Source: Vombatus ursinus (Eukaryota > Chordata > Mammalia > Diprotodontia > Vombatidae). Taken from it: a DNA stretch of 64,000 bases. Numbering within the stretch: the first letter of the stretch is position 1; every line of letters begins with the position of its first letter. Location of the stretch: contig NW_020954562.1 in assembly GCF_900497805.2 (NCBI RefSeq), positions 20,095,775 through 20,159,774 of the forward strand, written 5' to 3'. Under the pieces are notes generated by a model. That model had not been told where the DNA came from. It saw only the letters and a program-made list of their open reading frames with translations, and searched no databases. Position numbers and translations under genes: made by a program. Of the stretch, positions 43,326 to 56,281 are shown in pieces.

Positions 43326-44129
43326 GTCAAGTTCTTTTGTTGTTGTTATTGTTCACTTTTCCAGTCTATTTCTTGACATTGGAGTTTATGTTAAAGTTGG
43401 GCTCTGCTTGCCTAGGGGAAGGCACTATCCCAAGCTTTAGGCTATTTCATGATGCCATTTTCACAGCTAGTTCTGGGTGTCTGTAAGCTTTCAGTGTTGC
43501 CAAGTGATATGATCCTTGGGGAGGTACGGTCATCGTTCTCCCGGTCTGCTCCCCTACAGCCACAAGTGCTAGTGCCCCTCTTGGCCCTGCAACTGGGACA
43601 GGTTTTCTGCTCTCCTCTGGCCACAAGTGCAAAACACTCCTCTTTTCCTTGAAACTATGACCAGGACCAACCACAAGCATTCCTCCCTGCTCTAGAACTA
43701 TGACTCAGAACTGCTTATGGGCAATACAGTGGCCAATCAGCACCAGTAGCACTGAGCACCAACAAAGAGTCTCCTATAATCTTTCTGATCAGTTTTCCAA
43801 CCCCCTTACCATCTCTGGGCTGAGTGCTTCTGAAGCTGCTGCTGCTCCCTCTACAATCTACTTCTGCTGGTGATACTTCCTTCTATCACTTGTGTGTCAG
43901 GCCAGCTCCCACCCTAGTATCATAGACCCACTCATTCCAACCTCCTCAGTTGTCTAAGGAAGGAAAAATGTCTCGCTCTGAACTTTTATTGGCTGTGTTA
44001 CTCCAAAATTTGATTTAAGACATTGTTGTAAAGTTGTTTGGAGAAGAATGTTGGGAGAGTTCATCTGGGTTTCTGCCTGTACTCAACATCTTGACTCCAC
44101 TCTCCTAGAGCTGATAGCTTATTCTCCAA

Positions 44130-44200
44130 ATAAAGGAATAGATCCAGAGAAGTTCAGTGACTTGCCCAAAGTCACACAGCTTGAATTTTCAGATAGCTTA
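44130..44200 (-). repeat. MIR core fragment
   Basis: Shows 'agaagttcagtgacttgcc' and 'caaagtcacacagcttg'. Core only. Confidence 0.65.
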
Positions 44201-45694
44201 CCATATTACCATTTATAATTTTCAGTGAGGCCTTTATTATTGTCTAAAAGAGACTAATCTTACCTTTTTTTCAAACTTCAGAAGGTTTGACTCCCCTCTT
44301 GTGTCAAATGAATCTCCCTTCACTTAGACTTTTTAATTAGCTTGAATTTCCTCTCTAAGCCAGCAAGCCTGAATGTAGAGAAGAGTCTACTATCAGCTGA
44401 CCCCTCTTTCTATCTTGCTGTCAGTTTCATTCTTAACCTGGGAGAACGACTCTCTAAGATTGTGTACACATGTGGTTACCATCTGACATGTTTCTGTATT
44501 GCTTTCAGTGATGCATCAAAGTACAGCAAAGTATCTTTAGGTAACATCTCTCTGCTGAGCCCCACCTCCCCTTCCAAAAACACACATAAACACAAAAGTT
44601 CACGCAGCCTTTAAATGACCCTTAGGATGAAAGATCCCAGGACCCTGACATCCACTCCTAAACAAGGGGAAAAGTTAGCCTCTCAGTCCCATGTAAAGCG
44701 TAAAAGACTTCCCTCCAAAGATTTATAATGGCCAATTCTTCAAGCTGTGACTCAGAGTCATTATGCCCAGCTATTAAGAATTATGTTAGGAGACATTAGG
44801 ACAACAAAAGGTTTTCATTACCTTGGCTCAAAATCATCTGCTTTACTATCGCAAAGGATGCCAAAAAGTCAGTGAACTGTTCATTCTCATCTTTTGGTCT
44901 TGTTTAAGGAAACTTATCCACTTTTCATGACATTTTTAACTTACAGGATAAATATCACTGAGTATAATTGAATATATACAACTTAAAATACACATGCTGC
45001 TTTTATTTCTTTCTGCTTTTAACTAAATAGTTGTGAAGTGAATGAAAGATGTTATCTTTTATTTGTGAACTTTTTGTCTTCAGAAAGAAGAGAAAGAGTG
45101 TATTTTAATTCTTTGGCCTATGTTGAACTATGTCAGAACCTTTCAGATCTGATTGATTACAATGACACAATGTGTATGTGGGCGGGAGGTGGGAAAGATG
45201 GTAATTACAAAATATTAGATCTGACTTCTAAGTCTAACTGTGAAAATGAATCACAGGTCAATGTCCATATGGACAACTATCAATGTCATGCTTAAGGAGT
45301 TCTCACAGCTAAGCAAATGCCTACAAAAGAGTATTAGCTATCTTATTCTTCTGAGTTCAAGTCCCCAAGAAAAATTCATGAAAATATTTTTCTACCTCTC
45401 TCTACTGAATCCATGTGTAAATTTCCTTTTTTTTTTTTTTTTACCAGGAACATATTGCCAAAGTCATAACTAGCAATTCTGCTTCTAGGGTAAGAATTAT
45501 GAAAAGTGACCTTTTTAAGGGAAATTCAATTGGAAGGGCTACAAAAAGAGAGGGCCTTCAAACGACACTGAATCTTAAGACATGAAGCCCCATACAGGAA
45601 GAGTGGGGATTCTCTTTAAGAAACCTCACTGTAGTAGAATTACAGAGGCTCCAGAATACCAGTCTACATGGGTTGGAATACCACGAGGCTTCTG
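44201..45694. other. Unassigned, repeat-poor DNA
   Basis: About 1.5 kb without a recognised element apart from a poly-T at 45427-45443. Open frames up to 90 codons, none with a recognisable domain. Confidence 0.45.
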
Positions 45695-45815
45695 CCAAGC
45701 ATATTAGATTGTGAGCTTTGGGAGCAAGGACTGTCTTTTGCCTTTTTGTATATCTCCAACAATTAGCCCATAGTAGGAACTTAATAAATATTCATTGACT
45801 GACTGTCTGAAGGAG
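45695..45815 (+). repeat. L2 3' end
   Basis: Shows 'tagattgtgagctttggg', 'ggactgtcttttgcc', 'gtaggaacttaataaat', 'attcattgactgactg'. Confidence 0.85.
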
Positions 45816-46483
45816 GTAAATATTGAAGAGTTAGCCAGGAGGATACTAGGCTAGGGAAAAGTTCACCTTAGTAGTGACCACCAAAGCATAGTACCTAATA
45901 CTTTCTTTTTATTAATTATTCTTGCTAAGTGTTAAGGATAATTATTTCTACCTGCTAAAGAATATGTGTTGTCCATGCCCTCTAAAATTTTAGCATCTTG
46001 AAGCAAAAAAGCGAGTCATCCCACCTTCACTATGGCTCTGCATGTAACTCATTCTACAATGATGTCTCATCATGGTTGTTAGTAATTCTACATCTTCAAA
46101 GGCTATGCCAGTGATGTTTAAGCTTTGGCACATCCTACCAAAGATGAAAGGCTTTAGAAATAGGTCCAATATCAGATTTTATGACATATCTGGTATCAAC
46201 CATTAAAAAGGTAGAGGGTAGGACAATAGAAAATGAACTTTGTTTTTTTGTTTATTTGTTTTGGTCATATCCGTTCATAAAGACTACTTACTAAGGTATG
46301 TAGGGATTCTCATACGCACCTATGAAGAAAATGCCTATATGCATAACATCTTCTATACTTGAAGTACTGATGTATTTTACCCATAGCTTAAAGTGCTATA
46401 ATCACTCACCAAGTCCCATTCCAAGTGGTCACCAATCATACCTTTAATAATACCCAAAAGCATCTGTGATCTCATCAATTAAG
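45816..46483. other. Unassigned DNA
   Basis: Nothing recognised. Confidence 0.4.
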
Positions 46484-46560
46484 GAATTGTTATTGTTGCT
46501 CATCCTTCATTTTCAAAGAGGACCAGTGACATCACAGAGTGATGCATGTGCTACAGTTTC
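46484..46560 (-). repeat. Diverged terminal unit of the composite retroposon
   Basis: 'gttattgttgctcatccttc', 'caaagaggaccagtgacatc': the antisense tail of the unit at 30668, from another subfamily. Similarity fades after about 46560. Confidence 0.5.
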
Positions 46561-47334
46561 CTCTTTCTTAGCCCTCTTGTGTAAGTCTTGTCCTGTCTTC
46601 CAAAAGGTTAAGACAGGGGATCCACCCAACATGCTTGAGACCTTCCTTGCTTTCTCATGACATTGTGAGAATATAAGTGAAGTATTCTAGGCAGTCTACC
46701 TGTTATTCCTCATTCTGGTCACATGACTATTCAATCATCTCTTCCTATTCTTTGATGGTATTTCTTATTCTTGTTAAATAATAATAATAATAATTGCTAA
46801 CACTTACATACTTAAATAAAAATAATAATGGTAAACTATATAAAGTATGATATTTTAGTTACAAACTAATGCTGTCTTCTGCATGTGAATTCAGAAACTG
46901 AAATCAAATATGGCCTTTAGTTCAAAGACTCTAACTTATTTCTCACTTTGAAAATGGCACATCTGTCTTTCTTCATTACTATGGTACTTCACAAATTCTC
47001 TATGATTTTTTGAAGATCACTTGACAATCACATCTGCTGATTATTTCAGCATCTTGGAATGTAATTTGCTGTTGCCCACTGACTTAACTTCCTTAAAGGC
47101 ATCTAAATATCCTCTTATGACCTCCTCATTTATCTTTAGTTTCAATCCTCTATTAACCATTTATGCTCTCTCTTTCCCACGGAAATTCAGTCATCTTGGT
47201 AAAAAACACAGGAACAAAACAGGAGCTAAGTGGTTTTGTCCTTTTTCTCCCATTCTTCATTATTGTTCCTTCCACTTCAAATAACAGTCCTATACTAATC
47301 TTGATCTTCTTACAATATATATGTATATATATAT
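46561..47334. other. Unassigned DNA with (AAT)n
   Basis: An AAT run at 46776-46830; otherwise nothing recognised. Confidence 0.4.
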
Positions 47335-48080
47335 ATATATAATTTAAATTAAACAGTATTTTATTTTTTCCCAAATTATATGTCATGACAATTTTTAGCA
47401 TTCATTTTTATAAGATTTTAAGTTCCAAATTTTTCTCCCTTCTTCCTCCCCTCCCGTCCTCCTAAAATGGTAGGCAATTTGATATAGGTTATGCATGTGC
47501 TATCATGTAAAACATATTTCTATATTAGTCACGGTTGTGAAAGAAGAAACAGATCAAAAGAAAATCATAAAAAAGAATAAAATAATTGAAAAAAAAACTA
47601 TGGTTCAATCTACATTCAGAGTCCATCAGTTTTTTGTCTGGATATGGATAGCATTTTCCTTTGTGAGTCATTTGTACTTGTCTTGGATCATTGTGTTATT
47701 GAGAAGAGCTGAGTCATTCACAGTTGGTTATCACACTATGTTGCTGATACTATATACAATGTTTTACTGGTTCTGTTCATTTCATTTTGCATCAGTTCAT
47801 ACAAGTCTTTCCAGGTTTTTCTGAAATCTGCCTGTTCATTATTTCTTACTGCATGAGAGTATTCCATTACATTCATATAGCACAAATTGTTCAGCCATTC
47901 CCCAATTGATGGGCATCTCCTCAGTTTCTAATATTTTGCCACCACAAAATGGCTGCTATTAATATTTTTGCACGTATGGTTCCTTTTTCCTTTTTTGTGA
48001 TCTCTTTGGAATATAGACCTGGTAGTGGTATTGCTGGATAAAAAGGTATGCACATTTTGGTTACTCTTTGGGCATAGTGC
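47335..48080 (-). repeat. 5'-truncated L1: 3'UTR and end of ORF2
   Basis: Antisense L1 3' end: 'agttccaaatttttctccc', 'tcatgtaaaacatatttc', 'tcatttgtacttgtcttgg', 'ccattccccaattgatggg', 'ttgccaccacaaaatgg', 'ggtagtggtattgctgg'. Confidence 0.85.
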
Positions 48081-48169
48081 TCCCAATATATTTAAGAGAG
48101 AAGGGGGAAAAAGCCTTATACTTTTGTATTATAGAACATTAAAAAAAATAAAGGTAAGAGACTATTGCC

Positions 48170-48365
48170 TACTCTAGAGACATTTAGATGGTTTAATGGA
48201 TAGACTGCCAGGTTTTAGTCAAGAAGAGTTGAGTTCAAATCCAGCCTCAGACATTTACTAACTAGGTGACCTAGACAAGTCACTTAATCTCTACTTACCT
48301 CAGTTCCTTCCAGTATAAAATTAAGACAAAGATAACATATATCTCCTAGGATAATTAAAATGACC
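48170..48365 (+). repeat. MIR-core SINE
   Basis: Shows 'aatggatagactgccagg', 'gagttcaaatccagcctc', 'gacaagtcacttaatctc', 'cctaggataattaaaatg'. Confidence 0.8.
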
Positions 48366-48589
48366 AATCTTTGCCCCCAGAGAAGAGAAGAAAAAACATA
48401 CCTTTCTACTTTCTCTAGAGAAATGGAGGCTTATGGGTGTGTAATATTGCATACACAACTAAATTTGGTTATTGTTTATATTTGTTACAAAGAAAGACCC
48501 ACAGGGATGAGAATGGAGAGAGTAATGATGTAGGGTAGAGTATAACCATAAATGTCTGATTTTTTAGATTTACATAAAGCAAAGAAACA

Positions 48590-48810
48590 GAGACAAAGGG
48601 AGGGAGGCATACAGAGAGAGAGAGAGAGAGAGGAGATTGAGAGTTGGTACTGACATCTGTTTTAGCTGTAGTCAATAGTCAATGAACACTTATTATTAAT
48701 TATTTGTTACATGCCAGGCACTGTGCTAAGCACTTGAGATATAAATAATAAGAAGAAAGTCAGTCTCTACTGTCAAGGAGCTTATAATCTAATAGGGAAA
48801 CTATCTATTA
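48590..48810. repeat. (GA)n tract and L2 3' end (-)
   Basis: GA-rich run at 48612-48634. Antisense L2 at 48670-48810 ('atgccaggcactgtgctaag', 'aaggagcttataatctaat'). Confidence 0.75.
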
Positions 48811-50094
48811 TATGAACAATATTTGAAGATAAGAATGATGGTTTACAAAGAATCAATATTTCCAGGTAATACTGGACTTGAGACAAACATTATGCAAAGT
48901 ACTAAAAATAATAAAGGGAAAATATAAAATATACCATGAAATCAATTATTATACAAATATTTTAGAAAAGTTCATGTAATAAATTGATGCAGAATGCTAA
49001 TAGAAAGATTAAACTGGACAATATAATTATCACCCAAATGAGAAACAATCTGAAACATTTAGGAAAAATAAGGTGGATTATCAAGTGGTACACTTTTTTT
49101 CCTAACAAAAGGCACACTAAGCAACAACCTTACCCTGAAGGCAGTTGCTGTTCTTTCAGGTGATTCTACAGATCCAGGAAGAAATGCATCACCCTGTTCT
49201 TGCCATGATTTTTTACTAACTTCAGAGACATTTTCCCCAAAAGACCAAAGAAAAAGAGAAGGTTATGTAATAAAAGGAAAGAAGCCAAGAATTATAACTC
49301 TCAAAGATCAGAAAAAAGGAACTTCTCCAATAAATCTGAGGAAAATGACACTGGAGACTTCAGACTCATTTTCGTACCCATGAACAGAGTATGATTATTT
49401 ATTGAAGACTGGTTTTTGGAATTACTAAGGGAAATCACCATAAAAGACTACTTGAAAACAGACCTAAATGAGTGATCCTTTTATCCCATGCAAATAGCTC
49501 TGTTCTCAGCTAATCATTGATACCATTATCCAATTGCACCCTAGACATGAGATAAAGAGCTGTCCTGACAAACAGAGCTGAAATAAATTGAAGGGTAACC
49601 TCAGACAGGTCTGTGAAAAAGTTTAATCTGTTTAAATTGAGTAAGAGATGAGGACACTATTAGTGTGAGGGTGGAAGGTAGTTGGAGGGGTCCTCATTTG
49701 CACAGAAAAATTCCCTCTTCACCTCTAAGTGTAGTGGGTGCCACTAGAAAGAAAAGCAAATAATTTCTACTTCATGAAGGATTTTTAGGGACATTCAAAA
49801 GTAGATTGAAGGCAGGCATGTATGGTATTAGAGTGATTATAAATAGAAATGAGGCCTGTGAATATAGAAACATGGAATAAAAGCTAGTGGTTGTGAAAAG
49901 CATGGATTAATGATTATGAGGAGTGTGTTTTAGTTGTGCATTTCTGTGCAAGAGTTAAGAGTATGGAAAAGTGCTAGGTCAGATTCTCTCTATTGTAAGG
50001 ACTTAAGAGAAAACCCCTTTATCTTCCAGTTCATACAAGAGGTAGTGCATAGGCATAGAACTTGTGACTGCTTATCAGTATCCAAGAACCCTCA
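48811..50094. other. Unassigned, repeat-poor DNA
   Basis: About 1.3 kb without a recognised repeat or coding signal. Confidence 0.45.
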
Positions 50095-50335
50095 ACTTAA
50101 TTAAATGGACACTTATTAAGCCTCTTCTATATACAAGGTGGTATACATATACAAAAGAGTATAAGGGTAAGAAATGGTGAGAACTATAATATGAAATTCT
50201 TTCTAGTACAACTTCTCTGAATTGTGGGCACATTTGAGTTAGCCTCCAGCTCAATAAATCAGTAAACGTTTCTTAATGGTCAATCATGTCATGTTCCAGG
50301 CACTGTGCTAAGTGTCAACCTCTACTCACAAAACA
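50095..50335 (-). repeat. Two L2 3' tips in series
   Basis: 50095-50175 ('atggacacttattaagcc') and 50250-50335 ('gttccaggcactgtgctaag') both read as antisense L2 ends, with about 75 bp between them. Confidence 0.6.
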
Positions 50336-50564
50336 GAAAATCAAGAAGGGCACTGGGCATCCTAACCCTTTTGCAAGTCATGGCTATTATCAGAAAGAAA
50401 CATGATATTTAATAGACAAATATGTAGCAGCTCACATCATCTTTGTCTCATATTGACTTGCAGTCAATGACAAGTAGATCTTTTTTTTTTAATTAGTTTT
50501 AGCTAAGCCAAGTTTCTTCATCCAAGTGTTTTCTAACCTAGATACAGATTTTTCCTTATCTCCC

Positions 50565-50830
50565 TGGAGCCACATTTTAAGAAAGACACTGACAAGCTTG
50601 AATGTATCCTAAGAAGAGTGACTAGGATAATAAAGGACCTGGAAATCATATCATGAAGACCATTAGAAATCCCAAAGGATGTTTAGTCTAGGGGGAAAAA
50701 AAAGAAAGGAAGGGCAAGATAGCTGTCTTCAAATATTTGAATGACTATCATATGAGAGGCATTAATTATATATTTAATGAAGCTCCAGAGGAAAGAACTA
50801 AGACTAGTGGACTGATCCCTGGAGAATTTT
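50565..50830 (+). repeat. L3/CR1 LINE fragment
   Basis: Shows 'gccacattttaagaaagac', 'gtatcctaagaagagtgac', 'ggatgtttagtctag', 'agctgtcttcaaatatttg', 'gaaagaactaagactag', in the order of the 3' part of mammalian L3/CR1 elements. Confidence 0.7.
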
Positions 50831-51409
50831 AGTGCATGATAAAGCAATAACTAGCAATTTTAGTGCCCAGTATAAAACATGCCCTCAATCAACTATGGTT
50901 GGATATCTTGGCATATTTCCCCAAGAAAGATCAGTAGCCATGATGGGAAAAACTCTAAGGTATCATCCTATTGAGAAGCCAGAGATCTTAACTCACTCTT
51001 TTCCATGGCAGGAGACCCTAGGACATCATTAAGCTACTATGAGGGAGACTGCCACCCAGGAATAAGTAGGTCAGTGCCAGGAAGTCACTTGATTTAATTT
51101 TTTTTCACTCTAAAATTTGGTCCCCTGAAGCAAGAACCTACTTGCCTTGCCATAATTTTGATTTCAGAGCATGAGACCCTATCTATCCTTTCTGTGAACC
51201 ATTGGAGATCTACTCTCACCAAATGTAGGGGGAATTTGTTATGCTTTTCCAAACTTTATTTTCCTGTATCAAGAACTATATAAAGAAGGAACCACTTTTT
51301 TCCAAAGTCTCTTCAGCAACCAGTTCCTTCCTACTGGTAAGAATCAGATTCATAACATAATTTCCCATAAATATTCTCTAGGGGATCCTCCAGACTTGCT
51401 AGTGTATCA

Positions 51410-51600
51410 TTAAGGTTATCTGTTATCCCTCACTTTCTCTACTTGATAGGTTTGCTGACTTTTCCTATCACACATCTTTTGAAAATCTATTATGTCACTT
51501 CTTGCATGCAAGTCATTATTGATTATATGCACACATGTTATATTTCTCTTCACTGCCCTTTATATTACTCACTTTTTTATTTTTTACATGTTGCAGTAGT
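51410..51600 (+). repeat. Unclassified old repeat, copy 2
   Basis: Partner of 3985-4110 over about 115 bp. Not recognised. Confidence 0.35.
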
Positions 51601-54600
51601 TTATTATTCATGGCAATATCATTATTCCTCCATGGGAACCTATGATACAAAGAAAACTAGAAATGATCCTTGAGTCTGTCTGGTCTCCTTCTGACTCTAC
51701 AGTGATGGTGATGAAGTGTTGCAAAATGGGGGCAGAGCATTGCTGTGAGTCAATATTTAGACTGTCCATAAACACTAACTTAATCAGTAATCCCAATATG
51801 ATATCCTTGGTTGATCAATGAATGGGCACCCACTTCCCATGTCCTATCATGTTCCAGCACCAGGCCTGGAACATGGACTTTCAATATAACTTAAGTCTAC
51901 CTCTCCTCTTAGTGCCATTGAAAGCAAAAAGGCAGAAGCTCACTCTTGCTAGGACAGCAGCTTGTCTACATACTTGTCTCTATGTCTCTATGACTGTGCC
52001 TCCAACCATGAGGCAATATCCTCTCTATTTCCTGAAGGAATTAGTATTTCTAATAGCAATAGACAAAAGATAAAGGGGAGCAGTGAGCAAGGCAATAACA
52101 TGGAAACTGTTTAGAATAGGAACCCCAAAACAGGTACATTAAAAGCTTTAATTCCATGAGGAATAGAGTCTAAAAAGGCACTAAATAAGTATAAGGGGCA
52201 TGAATCAAATATTGAATAAACAGAAATAGAAGATAAGTAATGAGAATGAAAGGAAGAAATTATTTTTAGAAAGTGTAGTCTGTCCAAGAACTGTGATACA
52301 GAGAGAGAAAAACACTAGGAATGATCTGAAATCTAAGTTTCATGAAAGCATACTTTAAAGGGTTCAGAGTAAGCTAAATAGGACCTCATGGATTAAGATT
52401 CTGCAAAGAAATCAGTCTAGGAGCTAACACAAATAAAATTCAGAAAACACAAAGAGATATAATTCTAATAAGTAGGAAAAGGAGTTTTCTAAAAAGACCA
52501 GTGGCCATACATGGGGACCTCTTCAACTACTTAGATATCTACAGAAAATGTAAACAAAGGCAGATAATGGAGAATGAACTTTAAAAAGTTGTAAAAAATA
52601 ATCATTAAAATAGTGTTAGGATTTCTTAAACACAGAATTAGCTGAAACTAGAGAGGAAAATTAGGTACAATAAAGTAAAGTATTTAAACCTTCCATCAAT
52701 ACCATTTCTCCAAGCCAAGGCCTCAAGATACTTGGAATTTCTGATAAGATAGATGTTATACTACTCCCACCATCTGATAGCTGTATCCCAAGGATGCATG
52801 CGTTCTGAAGAAGTATCATAGGACTGATTCCAAATCACTCAAGCATAGTAGGTGATGGGGCAGGTAATATCAATAGCCAATCATAAAAGACCTAGAATCT
52901 TGTCAAGTTGAGCTAAACCAACAATCAGCTTCATCACCACTTTACTGATCTCGCACTGATTCCTTTCCTTGAATCTCTTGGAACTGATTTCCCATTTGTC
53001 TCAGCCCTTTGTATTATGACATCCTCTAGATAATTTGATATAAACTTGGTCAGACTTTCAGTAAATGTCTGCATTCTCCCCATTCTAGAGCCTGACCCCT
53101 TTATTCCCAGGTAGAGATTGCCTTTTGAATAACCATTGTTTGCTTGATCCCCAGCAAATGTTAGTCTCCTGATTAGATATATCATATTAAATGGCTTGTC
53201 CATGTGTTATTCCTAGACCTGGGACATAAATGAAAACCTTTTTTTTTATTTCAATTATAGTATTCTTTCATTATGCCAAGCTGCCTTGCTCCTACGAAAG
53301 AGGTCTAGGTGAACATTTCATTTATAAAACTAATGACCATTTAAATATGTTATCAGCATGATGGGGGGAAAGAGCCAATTAAGTAAAGTTGTGAAATACT
53401 AGAGATCAAGGATATTGGCGTAAAATTAGTAATGCTACCAATATACATAAATTAAATTGAGCTAGATTATAGCGAAGGGTGGGCTGCTGTGTTTCCCAAT
53501 GAACCCAAGAGAAAGATCAAATTAGGCATGTGTGTGCTATGTCTGCAAAAATATTCCCTCTCCCACCATCTGTATGCTAGATCAAAGATGACTTGCACAG
53601 AGGTAGGCAGACCATGCTGATCCATCATTCTCACTGTCATCACACAGATGTTCTCAGTTGAGTTAACAATCAAGGGTTGTGTCTATATGTGGCTTCTGGA
53701 TCTACTATTTTGACTGGAATTGTAAAGGTCAGTCCAGTACATTGGTTGATAGAAGAGCCCTGTGTAACACACTCTGAATGTTAAGATGACACAATGTTCA
53801 ATTTACCACTATTCATATTTTCTCTTGTTAAAAAAAAAACTGACATAAGGAAATAACTCTCATCTACATAACACTCTGGATATTTATTCATCCAAAAGAT
53901 ATATTCAACTATTTCATTCTGTGACCATACGTTTGATTTTAAATACGCATTCATAGAAAATTGTACCTTAAAGTTTTTAAAAGCCTATTATTCTTCAGTA
54001 TATATCACTGTAAAACTTATTCCTATTGCCATATTACTTTGACTTTTTTACTGAACCAATTCCCCTTTAGAATATCAGTGTAGGGAGGAGGGGGTTAATA
54101 AATCTTTATTCTCAACAGTATTGTCAACTGGAAGATTAAATACTTTGTATATAATCTGTATATGAACTGTGTTAACTCAGATCTTTCAAATTATATGCAA
54201 TAGCAAAGTTTGTAGTTGGTCTCTGGGAGGCAGGGGGACAGAGACTGAGTTTCTGAATGTGTATGTGACTGGAAATATCTCTGAGGATGTATTTATATTC
54301 AAAAACCAAATACAGTGTAAGTCATTATTGGGTTATCCAGTTTTGTGTGTGAGAGACAGACATTCAGAGACAGATGGACAGAGACAGAGAGAGAGAGAGA
54401 CAGAGAGAGAGAGAGAGAATATGGTAGAATAAAAATGCCAGCTTCCATAATTTCACCTAATAATGTTATTTTATCAAAAACATTCAAACCCACATATTAT
54501 TTTTCCATTATTAAATGAATATTTTTTCTGACAAAACAATTACAAACTATTTAATGTCTACAATACAGTATATAACTATAAAGAATGAGAAAAAACAAAA

Positions 54601-56018
54601 CCCCTTCCACATTTCTTTTCTCAAAGTGACCTCCCAGCTTGTTCCTTTAAATGTGCATCTTTAAAATGAAGAGTCCGTATATCTTGTATTCATTGAGGGA
54701 AGACTCATTTTTCTCTGCTTTCCATCTTCAGCTTTTTTAATTTTTGCTGTACATAATAAATATGACTCCTTTCACAAGTAAAAAGGAATCTTGTGAATTG
54801 TAGACAAGCATTCTCTTCAGAAGGAAGAAAGATTGCTGCACACTTCTTTAAAATGTAAGGAATGTGACCCCTTAGAGAAAGGGATTTTTTTATTTAAAAA
54901 AAAGGTCTATGACTATAGCTGTCAAGAACTTGAATTATTATGTTCATTTCATAAAAATGACAAAAGAATTAGTGAATTTTCCAGAGATATTCAAATAGAG
55001 GAAAAGGAAAATGATCATGAAACAAGAGGAATTGGCAAAAAAATTACAAATGTTCCATTGTTCAAAAGTGGGGGGAGGCATTTTTTATTCATTCTATGCT
55101 TTCTTGACACAGAAGCAGTTTGTTGACCTTTGACATTTAACAAATAGTTGCTAAGTAAAACATTATCTGAAATGATTCCAGTATCTTGCAAAGTATTCTA
55201 ACTATACCAAGAAATAGGATATGCTCAGAGAAAAAAAATTCTGAAAAAAACAAAAATGCTTTGCTTATTTAAAAATATCAAACCATTCAGATTTGTTTTT
55301 AAAAGCTATCACACATGGGAGAATCTAAATAAGAAATAAGTTTTCCTGAACATACATTTGGACTCATTTTCATGTCTTGCATTATTAATTTTTAATGTAG
55401 CATCTGTCTTCTTATCAGTTAATAATAGGGTATCCAACCATGAGCACACTGGGTAAGAGTTCTGAGTGTACAAATGATAAATGCCCTATTGGAAAAAAAA
55501 AACAAACAAGACCATTTTGAAAACTACATTTCTGCGATAATACAATTATTTAAATTGCACCTTTTCATCTGGAGAACTGATAAAAATATGCTTATGTGGA
55601 CAGATGGAATTGAGGAAACATGGCTCCATATTTGAAATTTGTTTAAATCCTTAGAATTTTATCAGTTTTCAAGTCTGCTTTTTTGGTTAAAAAAAAGACA
55701 TATTTAGTGCTGTTTATAATTATAAGGAGAAAACTTCTAACTCCAAGGAAAAATATAGTTCCCACCAATCCTCTTTAAAGAAAAAAAAAATCCCTTCCAG
55801 TCTCCTTCCTACATCTAGAAGTTGAAAAGAGATTAGGAATTCTAGATGTTCCATTAGCACACAGAACAATAAAATAGGAAGCAGAATATATATTGGCTTT
55901 AAAAGAATATTTAGTCCACTGGTCATAAATAGTATGGCTAATTTGAATTGAGTATCAGTGCTAAGACAACATATTTAAAAATTTAGTATTTTTTTTAATA
56001 TTCACATATGTTAATTTC
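51601..56018. other. Long repeat-poor, AT-rich segment
   Basis: Over 4.4 kb in which I recognise no interspersed repeat, only GA-type tracts at 54350-54420 and short A/T runs. Open frames reach 97 codons (54833-55126) with no recognisable domain. This is the best place in the window to look for conserved non-coding DNA or missed small exons. Confidence 0.5.
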
Positions 56019-56045
56019 AAATAATAGTTTCTGAAACTATTATTT
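56019..56045. repeat. Perfect 12-bp inverted repeat with 3-nt loop
   Basis: 'aaataatagttt', CTG, 'aaactattattt'. The left arm is repeated directly just after (56046-56057), giving three related 12-mers in a row. Function unknown. Confidence 0.8.
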
Positions 56046-56054
56046 CAAATAATA

Positions 56055-56200
56055 GTTTTATGCTCACAATCTGTGAGATTTAAGCCACATTGCTCAACTT
56101 TCTGGGCTTTACTTTCCTCATCCACAAAATAAGAGGATCAAATTTACTAGATGACCTTTAAGGTCCTATAGAGGTAGAAATTTATAATCTCATGATTCCT
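56055..56200 (+). repeat. MIR SINE with 3' tail
   Basis: Shows 'cttactttcctcatcc'-like 'actttcctcatccac', 'aataagaggatcaaattta', 'agatgacctttaaggtcc'. Confidence 0.7.
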
Positions 56201-56281
56201 TTTTAATAGATCTATGAATCTATTCTACTCTTTACTTCCTTGTCATTTTCTCTTAGGCTGAGGAACTACTTTTGGTAAGAT

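Larger units (their letters stand above)
40490..44105 (-). mobile_element. Old L1, both ends present, most of ORF2 deleted
   Basis: Sense order on the minus strand: 5'UTR 44105-43330, ORF1 43325-42281, spacer 42280-41745, start of ORF2 (endonuclease) 41740-41520, then a jump to the ORF2 end and 3'UTR 41510-40490. It is clearly more diverged than the 15191-17884 element but has the same plan. No target-site duplication could be seen. The surviving ORF2 start shows that this copy came from a full L1 or a less reduced relative of HAL1. Confidence 0.8.

Noticed and set aside
54833-55126. 97-codon frame as a small gene
   Set aside because: No recognisable domain or transcript signals; length is within chance for AT-rich DNA. 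Left within the unassigned segment.
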